A stretch of DNA of 64,000 nucleotides. Source: Rhynchonema sp. JSB1_4 (Eukaryota > Nematoda > Chromadorea > Monhysterida > Xyalidae). The DNA is taken from the NCBI GenBank assembly GCA_030248065.1, contig JASAMV010007442.1:61525-125524 (forward strand), written 5' to 3'. The translations under genes and the position numbers were made by a program. The notes under the pieces were generated by a model that did not search any database, was not told the origin of the DNA, and saw only the letters and a list, made by a program, of their open reading frames with translations. Of the stretch, positions 50,614-63,706 are shown one piece after another (position 1 is the stretch's first letter; the number at the start of each line of letters is the position of its first letter).

Positions 50614-53600
50614 TCACGCACGGTCACAACGCAGCTGCACGTGTGACAGGTTATCTTTGAGCGCATGCGTCAGCCGATAGTACATGCTGTTGGCATAGGT
50701 CGTGTAGCGGAGATTCTGGAAATGGATTGTCAAAATTGACGTGAACAAATGTACAACGTGTGTGTGAATGCGCAGCGTACCAATCTCCTGCAAAGACAAT
50801 CCAGAGATGATGATCTTTTTTCACGTCGACAATAAAATAAGCGTAACCTTCGAACACCAAACTAACCAGAGCAGCACTGATGGGCGGTTGCACGGCGTCA
50901 TTGCCAAACAGCACCAGTTTCTGCGTCGTGAAGCGCAACGCGCTGAGCGTGTCGAGCTCAGTGGCCGCACACGAATTGCACACAATCACACACATCACGT
51001 TCAGCTGGCAATGTTAGGTCAAAATGAGTTTTGGGATACGCACCGATTGAATATAAAACGTTGCAGACTAGTGGACGCAAGTCTTCCCACACAGTCAGCC
51101 TGTCATTCATTCACATAATTTTAGTTCACACAAAGGGCGTTCATTTTTTGCACTGATTGCTGTCTCCTGGCCCCTGTGTCAGCGACTCCCCAGGAAGACT
51201 TGTGTCAACCATTCTGCACTCAACCGACATTAGTGGCCACATCCAAGTTCGACGACGTGCATCCATTCAGTGTCACTGCTATCACATCAGCGTTCGCAAT
51301 CAACACCTTACGACGTTCGTTTAGTTGGTCTTCGGTGATCTGAATTTGGTGTTGATAGAATGTTCCGTAATATGCACTTGCAACCAAGAGATGACCATCA
51401 AATTTGGGCCACGTCAAAAAAAAACAAAGCACGAATGCAAAACTTGAACACCGCAACACGGTACTGACTTCGGTCGATATTCGTGTTTCCTCCAAACATT
51501 GCTCCAAATCCTCAATAGCTGCCCTTGTCTCATCGTGTGTGCGTTTCATGCCGGCCATTATGTGACCACTTTTACGACTCACACACATTGCCAGCTTGGC
51601 ACGTTTCAACTCCAGATGCCTGTGTGAACACGGTTGGTTGGATTGGGTGGTATGCGTGTCTGGTAACCGAACTTCACATGTGATCAAGCGTCTTGACAAA
51701 ATAATAGAATGACAAGGTGGTGCAATGTTTTCCGAAAACACCAACTTTTGCAAGTTTTCCGCATTCCTCCGATTTCTGGCATTGTCCAGCGCCAAACTCT
51801 CCAATGAATACGGCCGAATCGACTCGTGCATTAGGCTGGGATGACCGACACGCAGCAGCGCGAAAAATGGACCTGTGGTGAAAAGGCAAAGCAGTTTATT
51901 GATTGCTAATCAATCTGCCTGATATTACAGTGGTCAAATCACTTCGTTAACATAAAGCAGCCCCCGAGTGAGCGCGATAGATAATACACTGAGTTGACGA
52001 CTTCATTTGGCGAAGTTGACGAAGTAAAGGCAAACACAACCAACACGAGCCCGATTTCGAAGGTGCTGCGTATTAAAAACGAATAGAGAGAGAAAATCAT
52101 CATGCTCTACTTTGTATTCTTCAACGTGTAACATTTCCCAAATCAGCAGCCACGTCAGAATGTTTCACTACTCTGGCAGCTGCGAAATCGAGCTCGTGTT
52201 GGTGTAGCTTGCCTATAATTTGACCACTGCAGTATAGGTCATCCATCTCGGTGATAATCTCAATAACTACAATCGTGGTATACACTGGTATTTTTAAATC
52301 AGTGCAGTGTAAATATGGCGCGTGCTGTATATTACACCTTACACCGTACAATACCGTATTATCTGGGGCGGGCAGCAGCTGCACTGCCGACTTTTGACGT
52401 GCGAGGGTTATTAGACAACATGGCTGAGGGTCAAGTAAAAGGAGTGCATAGCAGTGTTTTATTCAATTTTTATAAATGTGAGAATATCTATAATAATAGA
52501 GTAGTCTCAAGTACGCGGACTCTTTCTTGGCTCAGGTAGTAAGCTAAATTCCTATGACCACAGCAACACAGCTTTTCATACAGTTTAGCTGTAATTCACA
52601 CCTAAAATTGGAAGACTAGGTGCAACTTGCACCTAGATCTTTTGAACACCAATGTGTACCTTATTTGTGATTATCACCCGTTTTCCGGCTGCAACGCGTA
52701 AAAAACTTTGAAAAAGTTTCGCTGCGCGGATTGGTCATGTGTTTCCTAAGGAGATACAGTCAAATTTTCAGCCTAAAAGCCAGCGTCGTGGTTAGGAATA
52801 GGTCTACTTTGCTGTGTTTGCTTTATTATGCCGTTTTAAGCAAAAAAGCAACACAACACAAACCAAAAACAATTATTTTGTGGTGTTTTGGCAAAAATTC
52901 TGCTTACATCTAAAATTTTAAGCTTGCACCTAAAAATCAAAGGATCACGTGCAAATTGCGTCCAGCAAATTGTGAAAAATAAACTCCGCACGGCACGTTG
53001 TTTGCTACAACACATGACCACCCACCTTCGCGCCATTCCGGGTCCGGATCGACGAGGGCCTCGTTTCGCACCAACAGTTGATGGAACAAAGCATCGAGCT
53101 CTTCGTTGGTTGGCGCACACAGCACGATCGGGCCGATGTCGTGTCGCTCCGACTGTTTCTTGCACTGCGACACAAAATAAATTATTTTTTGACAATGTAG
53201 TTTTTTCAGAGGCCAAAACAATCACCAGGGTACTTAAAAATATCAGTTATTTTCAGGGGAGATTCTCAAACTTTCTAAAAAAACTTAGGAAGTTGCGAGA
53301 TCAATTTCTCAAATCGTGCAAAAACACCTCTATGTCTTTTGCTCGACTGCCACGGCAATTATTGTTCATGCAGTAATTTTAGACCATATTTTTCTAAATG
53401 TACCGCCATCTGAACAGGCGAACAACTTTTGGCCTGGAAAGACATCGGAAAAGACGCTTTTCTCAGTAAATATTTTTTCCCGGAAAAAATGCAACTACCA
53501 CATTGGACAACACCTGTCAAATTTGAAAGCAAGCAATGCGATTCGAGCACGGTTGAATCAGGCAAAGGAAATGGGTTTTGCTTGGACCGCATTTTGCCAC

Positions 53601-56600
53601 AGAATTTCAACACCGATTTCGAACAGCGCCATTTTCCGCAGGGGAAATTTTTGTGCTGATCGAATGCCGCGACTCCATTTCAATATGCCGTCCAAACAAA
53701 GTGAATAACCAGAAGTTAACATAAATCACTACTGATAAAAAGTAACGAACGCGTTTCAATTCCTCCAGTAGACCGACAACGATTTGCGTGTCATTCGGCC
53801 CGTTGCTGTGCACAAGCGCGATGTGGGGCGTTGGCGTGCGCAACACAGAGTGCGTTACCGAGCTCAATACTCGTTGCTGACCAGGTGAAAAGCTGAGGCT
53901 CGGCTGCAATAGACAACCAGCAAGTGAGAAACTCGGAAGGGAACTGTCTTGCCCATTTGACGTTTTGAATGAAGGACATTCCGAAATTTTCTGAACGTAG
54001 TTCCTGAATAGATAATAAATGCCTTCGCCTCGCTGGTCCAATGAAATTATGCTCGAGATTGTTGGTCATCACCAAGTTTAGTGCCAGCAACATAATGAAA
54101 TAAAGAGCATCTATCACGCTTCGAAACAATGCCATACCAAATCTATCAGCAACGACTGTGTATCATTATCAGTCGGCACACGGTAGCAATCAATGTTTGC
54201 CGATGGTAGCAGGACAGCTTCACGTAATGGACTTGCATCCATGCCAACAAGGGCACGGATCAGGCGTAGTTTTGGCTTTATGTTGATTAGGGGCTGAAAA
54301 TTATGCTTCATAAAAATCTGCGTTTACATCAGGACATGAAAAACAAGTTTTGAATTCTCCTTTATAGCGATCCACCAACCCGAACTTTGATTATTCGCTC
54401 CTTGAACGTCTCCTGTTTGCCCGTTTTGCTAGCCAATTTCAACTCGAGAAACATCGAAGTCTTGTCTGACAGACTGCTATAGTCGGTCGGCGAGTCACCC
54501 AATTCATGTTTGAGCAATGGCCACAAATGTTCGGGTGTATGCTGGTCTAGTCCGTCCAAGGACATGCACTGCAGGAAAAACGTTATAAAACTTTACATGA
54601 AAACAATGCACTAGAACTTTAACACGTCGTTTGTAACCCAAAAGCTACCTCAGCCTTGGTGATTACAGCAAAGTAGCACAATGTCTTCGGTCCTTCATTG
54701 GTGTCTTCCTTCTGCACCTGCAACTCCAATAGTACACCATCGTGGGCCCAGTTGTTGGCATTTGTTTGGAACAATTCGGATGGGAAAATGCCTGCAATGG
54801 ACAAACCAAAGTTATTTCATAAAAAGTGTGAGTAAATAATTGCTCATCACCAAAAATTAAGCGAACCGCCAAGTTTCATTGTCCAAAAATTGCGTCGATT
54901 CTTATTCTCAGTCGTTTCATGTTTCTGCGAGACGTACATTTCCGTCCAAAAACGGTCGGTAGCCCCAGCACCCGATTGGCGAAACTCAGCGATCTGTAAT
55001 ATGCTAGTTGTTTGTTAGTCTGGCTACCACGACGACGGTGCACATTACGTTGTTCACGAAGTTTGAGTGTCTATTCCTATGCTATTTGTAAAGCGCTTGG
55101 CCCTAATTTCTGCAACACCAGCTTCATTCAGTGCAGACACACAAGTGAAATTAGTTCGTGAGGATTTTTAAACCTGTCAGAAGTCAAAGTAATCTGATTC
55201 CCGACAGTCAGCATCAACCAGATAAAAACTGCACAACAGCAGCGAGTTTTGACCCGACATGGTAAACAAACCATTTCAAATAAATCCGCATGAAACATGG
55301 GCCTGAAGTAATCCAAATAGTCAGTGATGGATGAAAATTCGAATTTGGGATGTGTTTGTCGATCGTCCAGTACTTTATTGGTCTTCTCCGAGCTGTACAG
55401 GTCTGGCAACAAGACGCGTTGCCCTTTTTGTGCTGAAAATAGATGGCTTCTTGGTCCTGTCCAAAATTCAACTGAGGTTTGAAACGCAGAATACAGCACC
55501 ACACGCGCCAACTTTTGGCCGTCACGCGTGGCGTGGTTCAGCCAACGAACTGATTTTGACCAGCGTAAAAATTGTTTTCTGCCTTGTTTCGAATGGACAA
55601 CCTTTAAGCCAGTCAAAATTAACGGCCACACTCTGCTAAGAATAATGCCCGAAACAAAAAAATGACATGTTCCGTCACCGCCCGTGAACGCAGCGGCCAT
55701 GTCCGCCACAAGCTCATGTGGTCACAATTACTCACCCACACGTCTAAGCAGGACATTCTATTTCAGATACGTAAAACATTGTTTTTGTCGCTTCTTCAAG
55801 GATTCGTCATGGCACCGAAATTAGGGCAAAAACTGGTTCCGTATCTTTTCGGTCCAGCGCACTTTTCGGTCCATGTCACCTTTCGGTCCAGGTGCTTTTC
55901 GGACCAGGTACGATTTGGTCCAGGTAGATTTCGGTCCACGAACCTTTCGGTCCACGAATCTTTCGGTCCATGTATTTTTCGGTCCACCCCAATTATTTGA
56001 GTCCCTGGTCAGAATGAGCTGCAAATGAAAAGGACATCGATAATCAGTACCGCATGACCAAAAAATCGCTTTCCGTAGTAAAGGGCCACGGATGCATTAC
56101 CCATGCGCGCCCCACCTTATGTTGTCCCGTTGAAACATCAAGCTTGCACGGCTTGTTCAGGGACGGACTTAGGCATACACTTGTTCAGGCTCAGGCGAGC
56201 GTATTGTGTACGTGTGAGGCGGGTGAGGTCTACAAGCCCCCACAAGCCTTAGCCTCACAACAAGTGCACGCCTAAGCCTATCCCTGAACGAGCCATACAA
56301 GGTTGGTGTTCCAACGGGACAACATAAGCAACGAGCTGGGGCCCGCATGGGTAACGCATCCGTGGCCCTTTACTACGGAAAGGGATTTTTTTGGTCGTGC
56401 GGTGCCGATTATCGATGTCCTTTTCATTTGCAGCTCGTTTTAAACCAGGGACTCAAATAATTGGGGTGGACCGAAAAGTACATGGGCAGAAACGAACATG
56501 GACCGAAAGGTTCGTGGACCGAAATGGGTCTGGACCGAATCGTACCTGAACCGAAATGTTTGTGGACCGAAAAGCACCTGGACCGAAAGGTGACATGGAC

Positions 56601-59600
56601 CGAAAAGTACTGTGGACCGAAAAGTACGCTGGACCGAAAAAATACGTAATCCAAAAACTGCATAAAACGCCAAACTTTGGGCGCAGATGGCACTAGGATA
56701 AGTTTCGTAAACAAACTTCACGAAGCCCAGCCACATTAGCACAACATCCACCAACCAATTCTGTGCGTCCAGTATTCATCGAACCATTTCGGCTGCCATC
56801 TGAGCATTGTGTATTCGTAGTCCTCAATCACACGGTCAACCTTCGATATCAGTTTATCCTTGTGCTGCGACGACGACGATTTATATCGATAATCGGGTGC
56901 GTGACGATGGTAGTTCGAACCCGGCTCTGTCGTCTCTATCACTGAGTCGTTGATCTAAACGGAAAGCAAGTGTTGCGATTTTAAGAAACCTTGAAAGGCG
57001 ATTTTTATAATCCAAATTCAAATGATGTTCCGGCACGATACTAAAGCGCTACCCCGTCCTTGTGCGCCTGGCGGAAATAATTTAGAACCCAATTCATTGG
57101 ATACGCGAGCCCCGAGTGAGGTTGATGCCAGAATGATCAAATCCGTGGCCGAAGATATTACGAAATTTAACGGAAGATTTGCCCCAGGCACCTTCACGAT
57201 AATCTCGAAATATCTGTCGTTCGATAAGGTCACGTAACCGACACACAGACGGGATCCGATCATTTAGTTCACACTGCAGTGTTCAGCACTTTCAAGCGTT
57301 ACCACAAATAATTCATCCTATTCAATATACTGACCGCTCTAGGTGCATCATTCAATCGATACCACTTCCATTTCTCCAGTTGTTCCTTGGCCGCGAATCG
57401 CACGCGTCTCTTTCCATCGTCCACCCTGTTGTTGTCGTCGTTCACATCGTCCCGACTGGATGGACTTGACGAACCAGAACTATGGCTTTGGGGACTCGGA
57501 CTTGGAGCGGGCTGCAATAACGTTTGTGTTGGTTTATCAATATCGCGTTTCACGTGAAGGACGTGCATCGAAGCACAGATCCATATTATCGTCAAAAACC
57601 TACCGGAGAACGCCAAGTCACCCCCCCCCCCCCCCGAATAACTCATGAGTAGGGGCTTATTCGGAAGATTTTCCGAACAGGCCCCAATCTGTGGTTATTT
57701 TCAGCAGTGTTTCGTACGCTTATACATAGCGGGTGCTTATTTGGCATTCTCCTATCTCCGGTATGATGCACCAGCAACTGACCGAAAACCAGACTGCATA
57801 GTTATGCACGCGCCATGTTTATGCATCAGGGTAAACCAGGGCAGCAAAATTATGAGAGTCAACAGCTGTTTGCTTTACACTCAAATGCAACAAGAAAGTG
57901 CCCACAAAACAAACCCGTCCCATCATTTCAGTGTTGACTGCAAGCAGTGCTCTGGCGCGATTCGAGTCGGTCCTTGAGTCAACTTGCAGTTTATCGATCG
58001 ATGTTTCATACGGCAATATCGGGCCGGTCTGCTGGTCGTCGTGCGCAGGGGTGGGTTTGGTTGATCGGGATATAAAGGTCCTGACGGAAGGTGGGGTGGG
58101 CGGCAGATAAGGCAACAGACCCAAAATTGGTTCAGCAGTAGTTGTGGTCGACGTCGATGGTCTTGCAGGTTCTGGAACGCAATGATATCTTCTGGTTCTT
58201 GTAATATCGTGGTGAAATCGCGCAGAAAACGGTGGAAAATTATCAACTAAGAACTACGTATCTGTGTTCACTTGGCAAACACGTAGATTTTTGCCGCACT
58301 CAAACAAAAAGGCGACAATCACAACCTTTATGTTCACTCGACATAGATTTGGTTGCGGCATTCTTGGTTTGAGGCATCAGCGCTTTCGGTGTGTGCGCTA
58401 TGCGTTTCTTCACCGGAAATGATAGATCACCAGCTGCAGCAGATGAGGTTGCATTGTACACGGCACACAGACTTGTGTCTGGCTTGGTTGAGGACTGCGG
58501 TCGATCAAGTGGTGATTTGTAGGCCGTTGGCGACTGCAAAATTGCAAGAAATACAACTAAAAAGGTTTGCCGTAAACATAACTAAACTCCACAAATGTGT
58601 TGGCTCAGAGGGCGCATATTGGGATCAGTCCATATTGTCAACAGTCCAGAACAGATGGTGGGTTGGTGATTGTCCGTCACTTCCGTGTACCACCATTTAG
58701 CGACGTTGCTGGCGTCCCCAGGCTGACGTGAATGCGTAGACGAGGACGAGGATTAATGCATAATTTTCAGTTCTGTTAACATGTCCTGTGATCTGTCCTG
58801 ATGTCCGTGATCTTTCTCTCTCCTTGGCGCTTTTTGTAGCTTTTATTTGCTGTGGTTTTGTTATAACCAGTGTTGTAACTATTTTCATTTCCGTAATTGT
58901 CCCACCCGGTCTTGTAACTTTGCTTCTTTCACTAATTTACGTGCATGGTTTTATGAGTCACTGGGAGCAATAAACCAAGCAACAAATGTGTTGGTTTTCG
59001 CGCTCACTTGGGGCTTACATATGTGTTCGACGACTTTGTTTGACGAGATGATTTGACGACAAAACTATTGGCCAAAAATCGTCCACGTGTTTTTTTATTT
59101 GTAGTTATTTACCTGAGCTTTGTCCGATAGAGAAACATATGGAGTCAAAGCCCGATCGTTAGATTTCTTCGGAATGCGACCGATAGCCGACATGCTTGGC
59201 TTGCTGGTGGTTGCAGACGCTTGCGACGTGCCATGCACATGTGGCCGATTTTGTGAGTATGGGTGGAGCTTGCCAGTTGCCGCTTTGTGCAGTTGCGCTG
59301 AAAATGTGGAAGCCACACGTAAATCAAAAAGTACATGCGTATACGCTGACAATACTTTTGGGAGAAACTTTTCAAACACGTTGCCTGATCCGCAAAGCGC
59401 ATCATGCGTGTGTTAGCTGCAGCGGTCACGTCAATACCAGCCACTCAACACACAAGTCTAACGTAGTGCTTTGCGAAATCCCACGAAACTCATCTGGCTG
59501 CGCGAACTGCGTGTGCTTTACGTATCAGGCAACGCGTTTAAAAAGTTTCTCCCCAAAGCATTGTCAGAGTATACCTATGTTGAAGATCGACGAAAACACG

Positions 59601-62600
59601 CAAACCTTTGTTATTCAGCCGTGACGGATCGACTGGTTTCTTGTTCGGGCTGAGCACTCGCTTAGCGTTCGACACGGCTGCTTTGGCACTGTCCAATCTT
59701 GCGTGCTTGGCTGGTGGTAGTCTGTGATGACCATTTGTTGCAGCAGAGGGTGCATCTATAAGATGGAAATGGCATTCATTTGAGAACTACATCATTGCCC
59801 TAATAGATTCTATGCGTTCTACCATTATTGCGCGTGCCCAGCTTTCGTTTCCGCAATGTTTCATTTTTGTGGTAGTTTTCAAGAATAGTGAGGAACGCGT
59901 TGAAATTGGGGTCTTTCTTCGTATCAGGTGCAACATTCGAGTGCGAGACGAGCTTGTCAGTTTGAGACGCTGGCTTACCTGCAAGGAAGAAATAAGGTGA
60001 GCAAACGTGAATTTACAACGCGGTATGGTTGCCAGCTCAGACCGGTTTTCACTTCCGGCGGGGTACCAGGCCATCGTCGGAGCCAGAAGGCCATGTGATC
60101 CCAAGACGCACGAGCCGGTTTGATATTCACAGAAAACATTGATGTGAAGCGCATAGCCGTGAGCACGCACGACATGGGATTATCAAACGATGCCCAATCA
60201 ATACCTACTTGTGTCTCTCGTTGATGTTTCAATCTCGGCGTAATCAGCAGGCAACGTTATGGGCTCGACCAAGATCACCGGCGATGGAATGTTGTTGAGT
60301 TCTTCGTCAGTGTCGGGGACCTAAACATGCACGTTCAGGGAATATGTGAACGTAATTCACTCGACACGAACGGCTTTCACGCAAACCTACCAAGGTCTTT
60401 TCATGTTCATGTTTGTATTTGTCGTTGTCGAACGGCAACGGTCCCTTCCACCGCGGCCGCATCAACTCTGGTTTGTTGATGGTGAACTGTTCTGCATCAT
60501 CGATTATCTCCACATCACCGCCGTACACATGACCCGGCAATATGTCCGACACTTTCGGCGGTCGCAATTTGATCTCGACTGGAATCCTTTTAATTTTGAC
60601 TTCGAATTTCCGTTCGGGAGTGAGCACCACTGCAAAATCGCGCGTTTTTGCAGTCAGATTTGAGCACGAGGACTGTTGCGGCTCCACGTCAGTTGTTGAG
60701 AGCGAGGATCTCGCCGTTTTGTTGGACGACCCATGGGTGTGACGCTGCACGTCCGCATTTGAGCCCAAAGTGCCGGGTTGGTCGACACGATTCGTCTTCG
60801 CCCTACGTCGTGCTTTGCGATGTCGCCGCCAAGCTCGCTCAAACAGTTCGCGTCTGCGTGGAGACGAATCTGAATCTATGCGCTCGAGAGCGATCACAAA
60901 CTCTGTCGTCGCAGCCCGTTGTTGTTGGTGTTTGTCACGTTTTGCACGCAGCTGAGCCATGGCATGTTCACGGCTTTTGTTTTTGTTGTTGTGATTACCA
61001 TGTGTGCCTGCTCGATGCGGCTCCATCGAACACCACGGCATCTGCCGACAAAAGCTCCTGAAATTGAGCGACCATCGTGGCATTAGATAGCTTAGTTTTG
61101 TACGATTTCATAAACATTTTAGGCACAAACACACGATTTAACAACACAAAAACATGTTCTTGCCCCGCTATTGTGGCAGAAATGGAAACAGTCACGGTTG
61201 ATAAAGATATCAGACAGAGCAGCCACATTTCTTTTGTCAGCAGTCAACTCGTGCAAATGCGCATCTGGGTCATAATGTTGAATGCGCATTATGCACTGGA
61301 GCACTGACACTTTCAAAATGGCGGCAGCGCAATTTCCAGCAACACGTCCCCGTGTAACCAACCAAATGTTTCGTTCTCAAAACCCACGTCAACTGACACA
61401 CACACGCACACACACACAAGCTCATTCTTATTTCAGTACGCGATAAGCACTTGCCGTGAAATCTGGAGACCAGACAATCCGATACAGAATTGGTTTGCCA
61501 GCTCAATCGAAGACGACGCGGAATTCGGCGATACACTAGTCTGGTTGGTGATTAGATTACGTTTGCGGATTTACTACTTGATCTTTTACCGCAGTTCGGC
61601 TGAACTAATGCTGAAATGCACAGAAAAAAAACGTTTTTTTTATTTTGCCTTCAACTCAAACTCGACTCCGCCAGACACTCAACGGTGGTGATGAGTTGGA
61701 GCGTTCCTGTCCTGATTGCAATCGGCCCGAAACCGCGAAACTTCGTGCACCTCAACCGCGCGAATTTTAAAAGCAAGTGCAAAAACTATACACTAAGGAG
61801 TGCAAGAAACAAAAAAAACACATGTCAATTGAATAGTTGATCCAAAACCAAAATGTAAAACAAATTTCAAATTTTTACAAACCTGTGGCGCGTCGCACCA
61901 CAACCGGCACGGTCATTTCAACGTCATCAACGTTGCCGTCTGGCTCCAAGTCACCGTTTCGACTTCTGCAACACCATAGGGCTGTGATTTCATATACCGA
62001 ACACGCCCAAACAAACGTGTCGTAGAGCATGCAAGAAGGAAAATAAGCACAGCAATGCAGCAAAAGCCAAAACACGCATGTGCACAAGTGTTCTTTGCAA
62101 AAATACCAGTGCACTTTACTCTCCGCGTGACCTTTTCCCAGCATCCAGAACGATTCCGAAGGATAGTTCCAAAAAATCTTGGTAGTCGACCTCGAGCCGC
62201 TGCGTGTGGAACTCAATCACGTTGGGAAAAACACTATCGGCTTTAAACTCATGGTTGACACACGACGTTGAAATATCAGCTGACGACGGCACACACTTGT
62301 CGCTGAAAGGAACCACAATGACATCGAAGCACAACACCTCAACATAAAGCAAATTGGAAACGCAAGCAGACGAATAAATTAGGACGGAATGGACAGGGAC
62401 AGGCATGCAGGGATATCGGTGCATTCATATTACCCAAAACGAGACCAGAACACAGTGTGCTTTGTTGGTTTCGTCCTGTTTTCACGGACACCGTTGCACC
62501 ATGACATCGTCAGTGCTGATGCACCGCACATCGTGACGCGAACAAATACGTGACATACTTCGACGACATCTCCACAACAGCCGCAGCACTGGTCGAACGT

Positions 62601-63706
62601 TGTGACTTGTCGTCGAGACGATAGGACACAATCGCAAAACTGATCGGTACGTCCGGGTTCAATTGGCTCATCGTGAATATTTGTCTGCAAGGAAATGAAA
62701 GGGATATTTATAGAAACGCTGATGAGGAGCGGATAACGCACATGACACAAGCGAATGATGACACCCACCGATACATGAGCGCGCGTCCAATTGGCTTCTC
62801 GTGTGCGACGTGCTTGATTTCCCACACATCAATTCCCTCCACTTCTTCACCGACATCGATTTCCGAAATCTCACCAGTGTCCGGATCGACCTGAATTAAC
62901 AAAAAACCTCTTGTGCGGTGGAGGATCACTAAATTTCTATATTCGTTTCATACGTTGGTCACAGACCTGAACATATCGCGTGTCAGTGAATTCCAACCCG
63001 ATGGCAGTGCGCAGCGTGCGCGAGTCGGCGCTGCGTGTGTACCACGGTCGATGTGCGTCATTATGAATGGTCTCTGCAAACTCGTGTTTATTCCGTGAAA
63101 AAAATATGAAACGGCAACTTACACTTTTTATAGCAGTTTTCAAGAACACGCGGACAAACCGAGTTTTAGATTCTCCAGCAGAACAACGAATGTTGCGTTT
63201 TTAAGCGCCGCAGGAAGACGCGGCCGGTAAATGCAGTGTAGACTTCTGTTCCCTGCTGCCGCCACCTGCACATTAGGTCGCATAAAATAGAACCCGATCA
63301 TATCAAATAACAACTGGTAAAAAATTCAACAAAGGCGTCAACCGAGAGGTTGAGTGTGATTTGTAGATGTGGCCCAACATGCAGAATACCCGGTTTGACC
63401 ACATTGGCATTAATTTGGCCAACAACCTCAAAGATGCTTTCGAACGAATCAATGTAGCGCGCACACCACACCCACACGTCGCGGGGAAGCTGCAAAAGGA
63501 ATACATGATGATGAATACATGTACAGAGTTATCAGCAACCAACCGTGCAACCGAAACAGCGCCCAGCCCACCGCATCAATGCTTATGAAATGAAGCACCT
63601 GGACCCCAGAAAAAATTATGCTAGTTCCTCGTCCTCTCGCAACTTCAATTCTTGCTTGCTCACTCACCTCAACACAAATCTGCTTCACTTTTGGTTGATC
63701 CTCCAT
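50614..63706 (-). CDS. Long multi-exon gene with degenerate senataxin/SEN1-like helicase core
   Basis: About 30 exons, start MEDQPKVKQICVE at 63706. The N-terminal half is acidic, then basic and Ser/Pro-rich, with a PP1-docking type motif KRRVRF near 57420. The C-terminal part follows the SEN1/UPF1 plan. Key exons: 56752-56954, 55272-55432, 54867-54993, 54649-54791, 54380-54568, 54138-54293, 53751-53903, 53026-53164, 51746-51872, 51469-51619, 51229-51339, 50867-51004, 50614-50715. Motif Ia is recognisable (IVLCAPTNEELDALF), as are LLRVGHPSLM and the ADVIAVTLNG segment before motif II. Walker A, Walker B and motif III are lost, and the frame stops where QYRM and RecA2 should follow. SEN1 helicases unwind RNA-DNA hybrids; this one should not hydrolyse ATP. 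Joins near 63.5 kb and 57.1 kb, and whether this is one gene or two, remain uncertain. Confidence 0.65.
50867..51004 (-). other. Exon with destroyed helicase motifs II and III
   Basis: The exon reads CVIVCNSCAATE where SEN1 enzymes have VIVDEA-Q--E, then KLVLFGNDAVQPPIS where GDPxQLPPTV is expected. The surrounding hydrophobic pattern is kept, so the alignment is clear. The reading phase fits the exons on both sides. Confidence 0.75.
52033..52211. mobile_element. Inverted-repeat element, CACGAGCCCGATTTCGG family, copy 2
   Basis: Ends ACAACCAACACGAGCCCGAT and complement GAGCTCGTGTTGGTGTAG; inner sequence shares CAGCAGCCACGT with copy 1 at 11201. It lies in an intron of the helicase-like gene. 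Confidence 0.6.
52597..52990. repeat. CACCTA-end dispersed repeat, copy 2
   Basis: TAGGTGCAACTTGCACCTAG near the left end and TTGCACCTAAAAATCA near the right, with GCTGCGCGG inside as in 5455-6200. Intronic. Confidence 0.45.
53751..53903 (-). other. Exon with degenerate Walker A of the helicase-like gene
   Basis: The exon reads LSFSPGQQRVLSSVTHS (Q-motif side), then HIALVHSNGPNDTQIVVGLL. Senataxin-type enzymes have IHGPPGTGKSKTIVGLL here. The flanks match closely but Gly-Lys-Ser/Thr is gone. The exon is exactly 51 codons with clean splice sites. Confidence 0.75.
55561..55622. mobile_element. Short hairpin element, copy 2 (diverged)
   Basis: TTTTGACCAGCGTAAAAATT and, inverted, AACCTTTAAGCCAGTCAAAA. 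Diverged relative of 24368-24479. It lies just upstream of exon 55272-55432. Confidence 0.45.
55840..56646. mobile_element. Foldback element with 16-17 base tandem repeats in both arms
   Basis: About 800 bases forming one long hairpin. Each arm begins with some nine tandem units of TTTTCGGTCCA plus 5-6 variable bases (period 16-17), inverted in the other arm, then a non-repeated inverted part of about 180 bases and a centre with AGGCTTAGGC-like motifs. This is the plan of Foldback-type elements. It lies in an intron of the helicase-like gene. Confidence 0.75.
59342..59573. mobile_element. Inverted-repeat element, second copy of the H2B-upstream family
   Basis: Ends TACGCTGACAATACTTTTGG and TTGTCAGAGTA with inner GTTGCCTGATCCGCAAAGC, matching 19904-20083 but with a longer, different centre. 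It lies in an intron of the helicase-like gene. Confidence 0.65.
62460..62535 (-). repeat. Intronic hairpin element, copy g
   Basis: On the minus strand reads GTGCATCAGCACTGACGATG, then ATGGTGCAAC and CAGGACGAAACC. It lies in an intron of the helicase-like gene, sense orientation. Confidence 0.55.

Noticed and set aside
55860..56640. Peptide repeats encoded by the foldback arms
   Set aside because: Frames arise from the 16-17 base tandem units and change phase between units; no start context or conservation.
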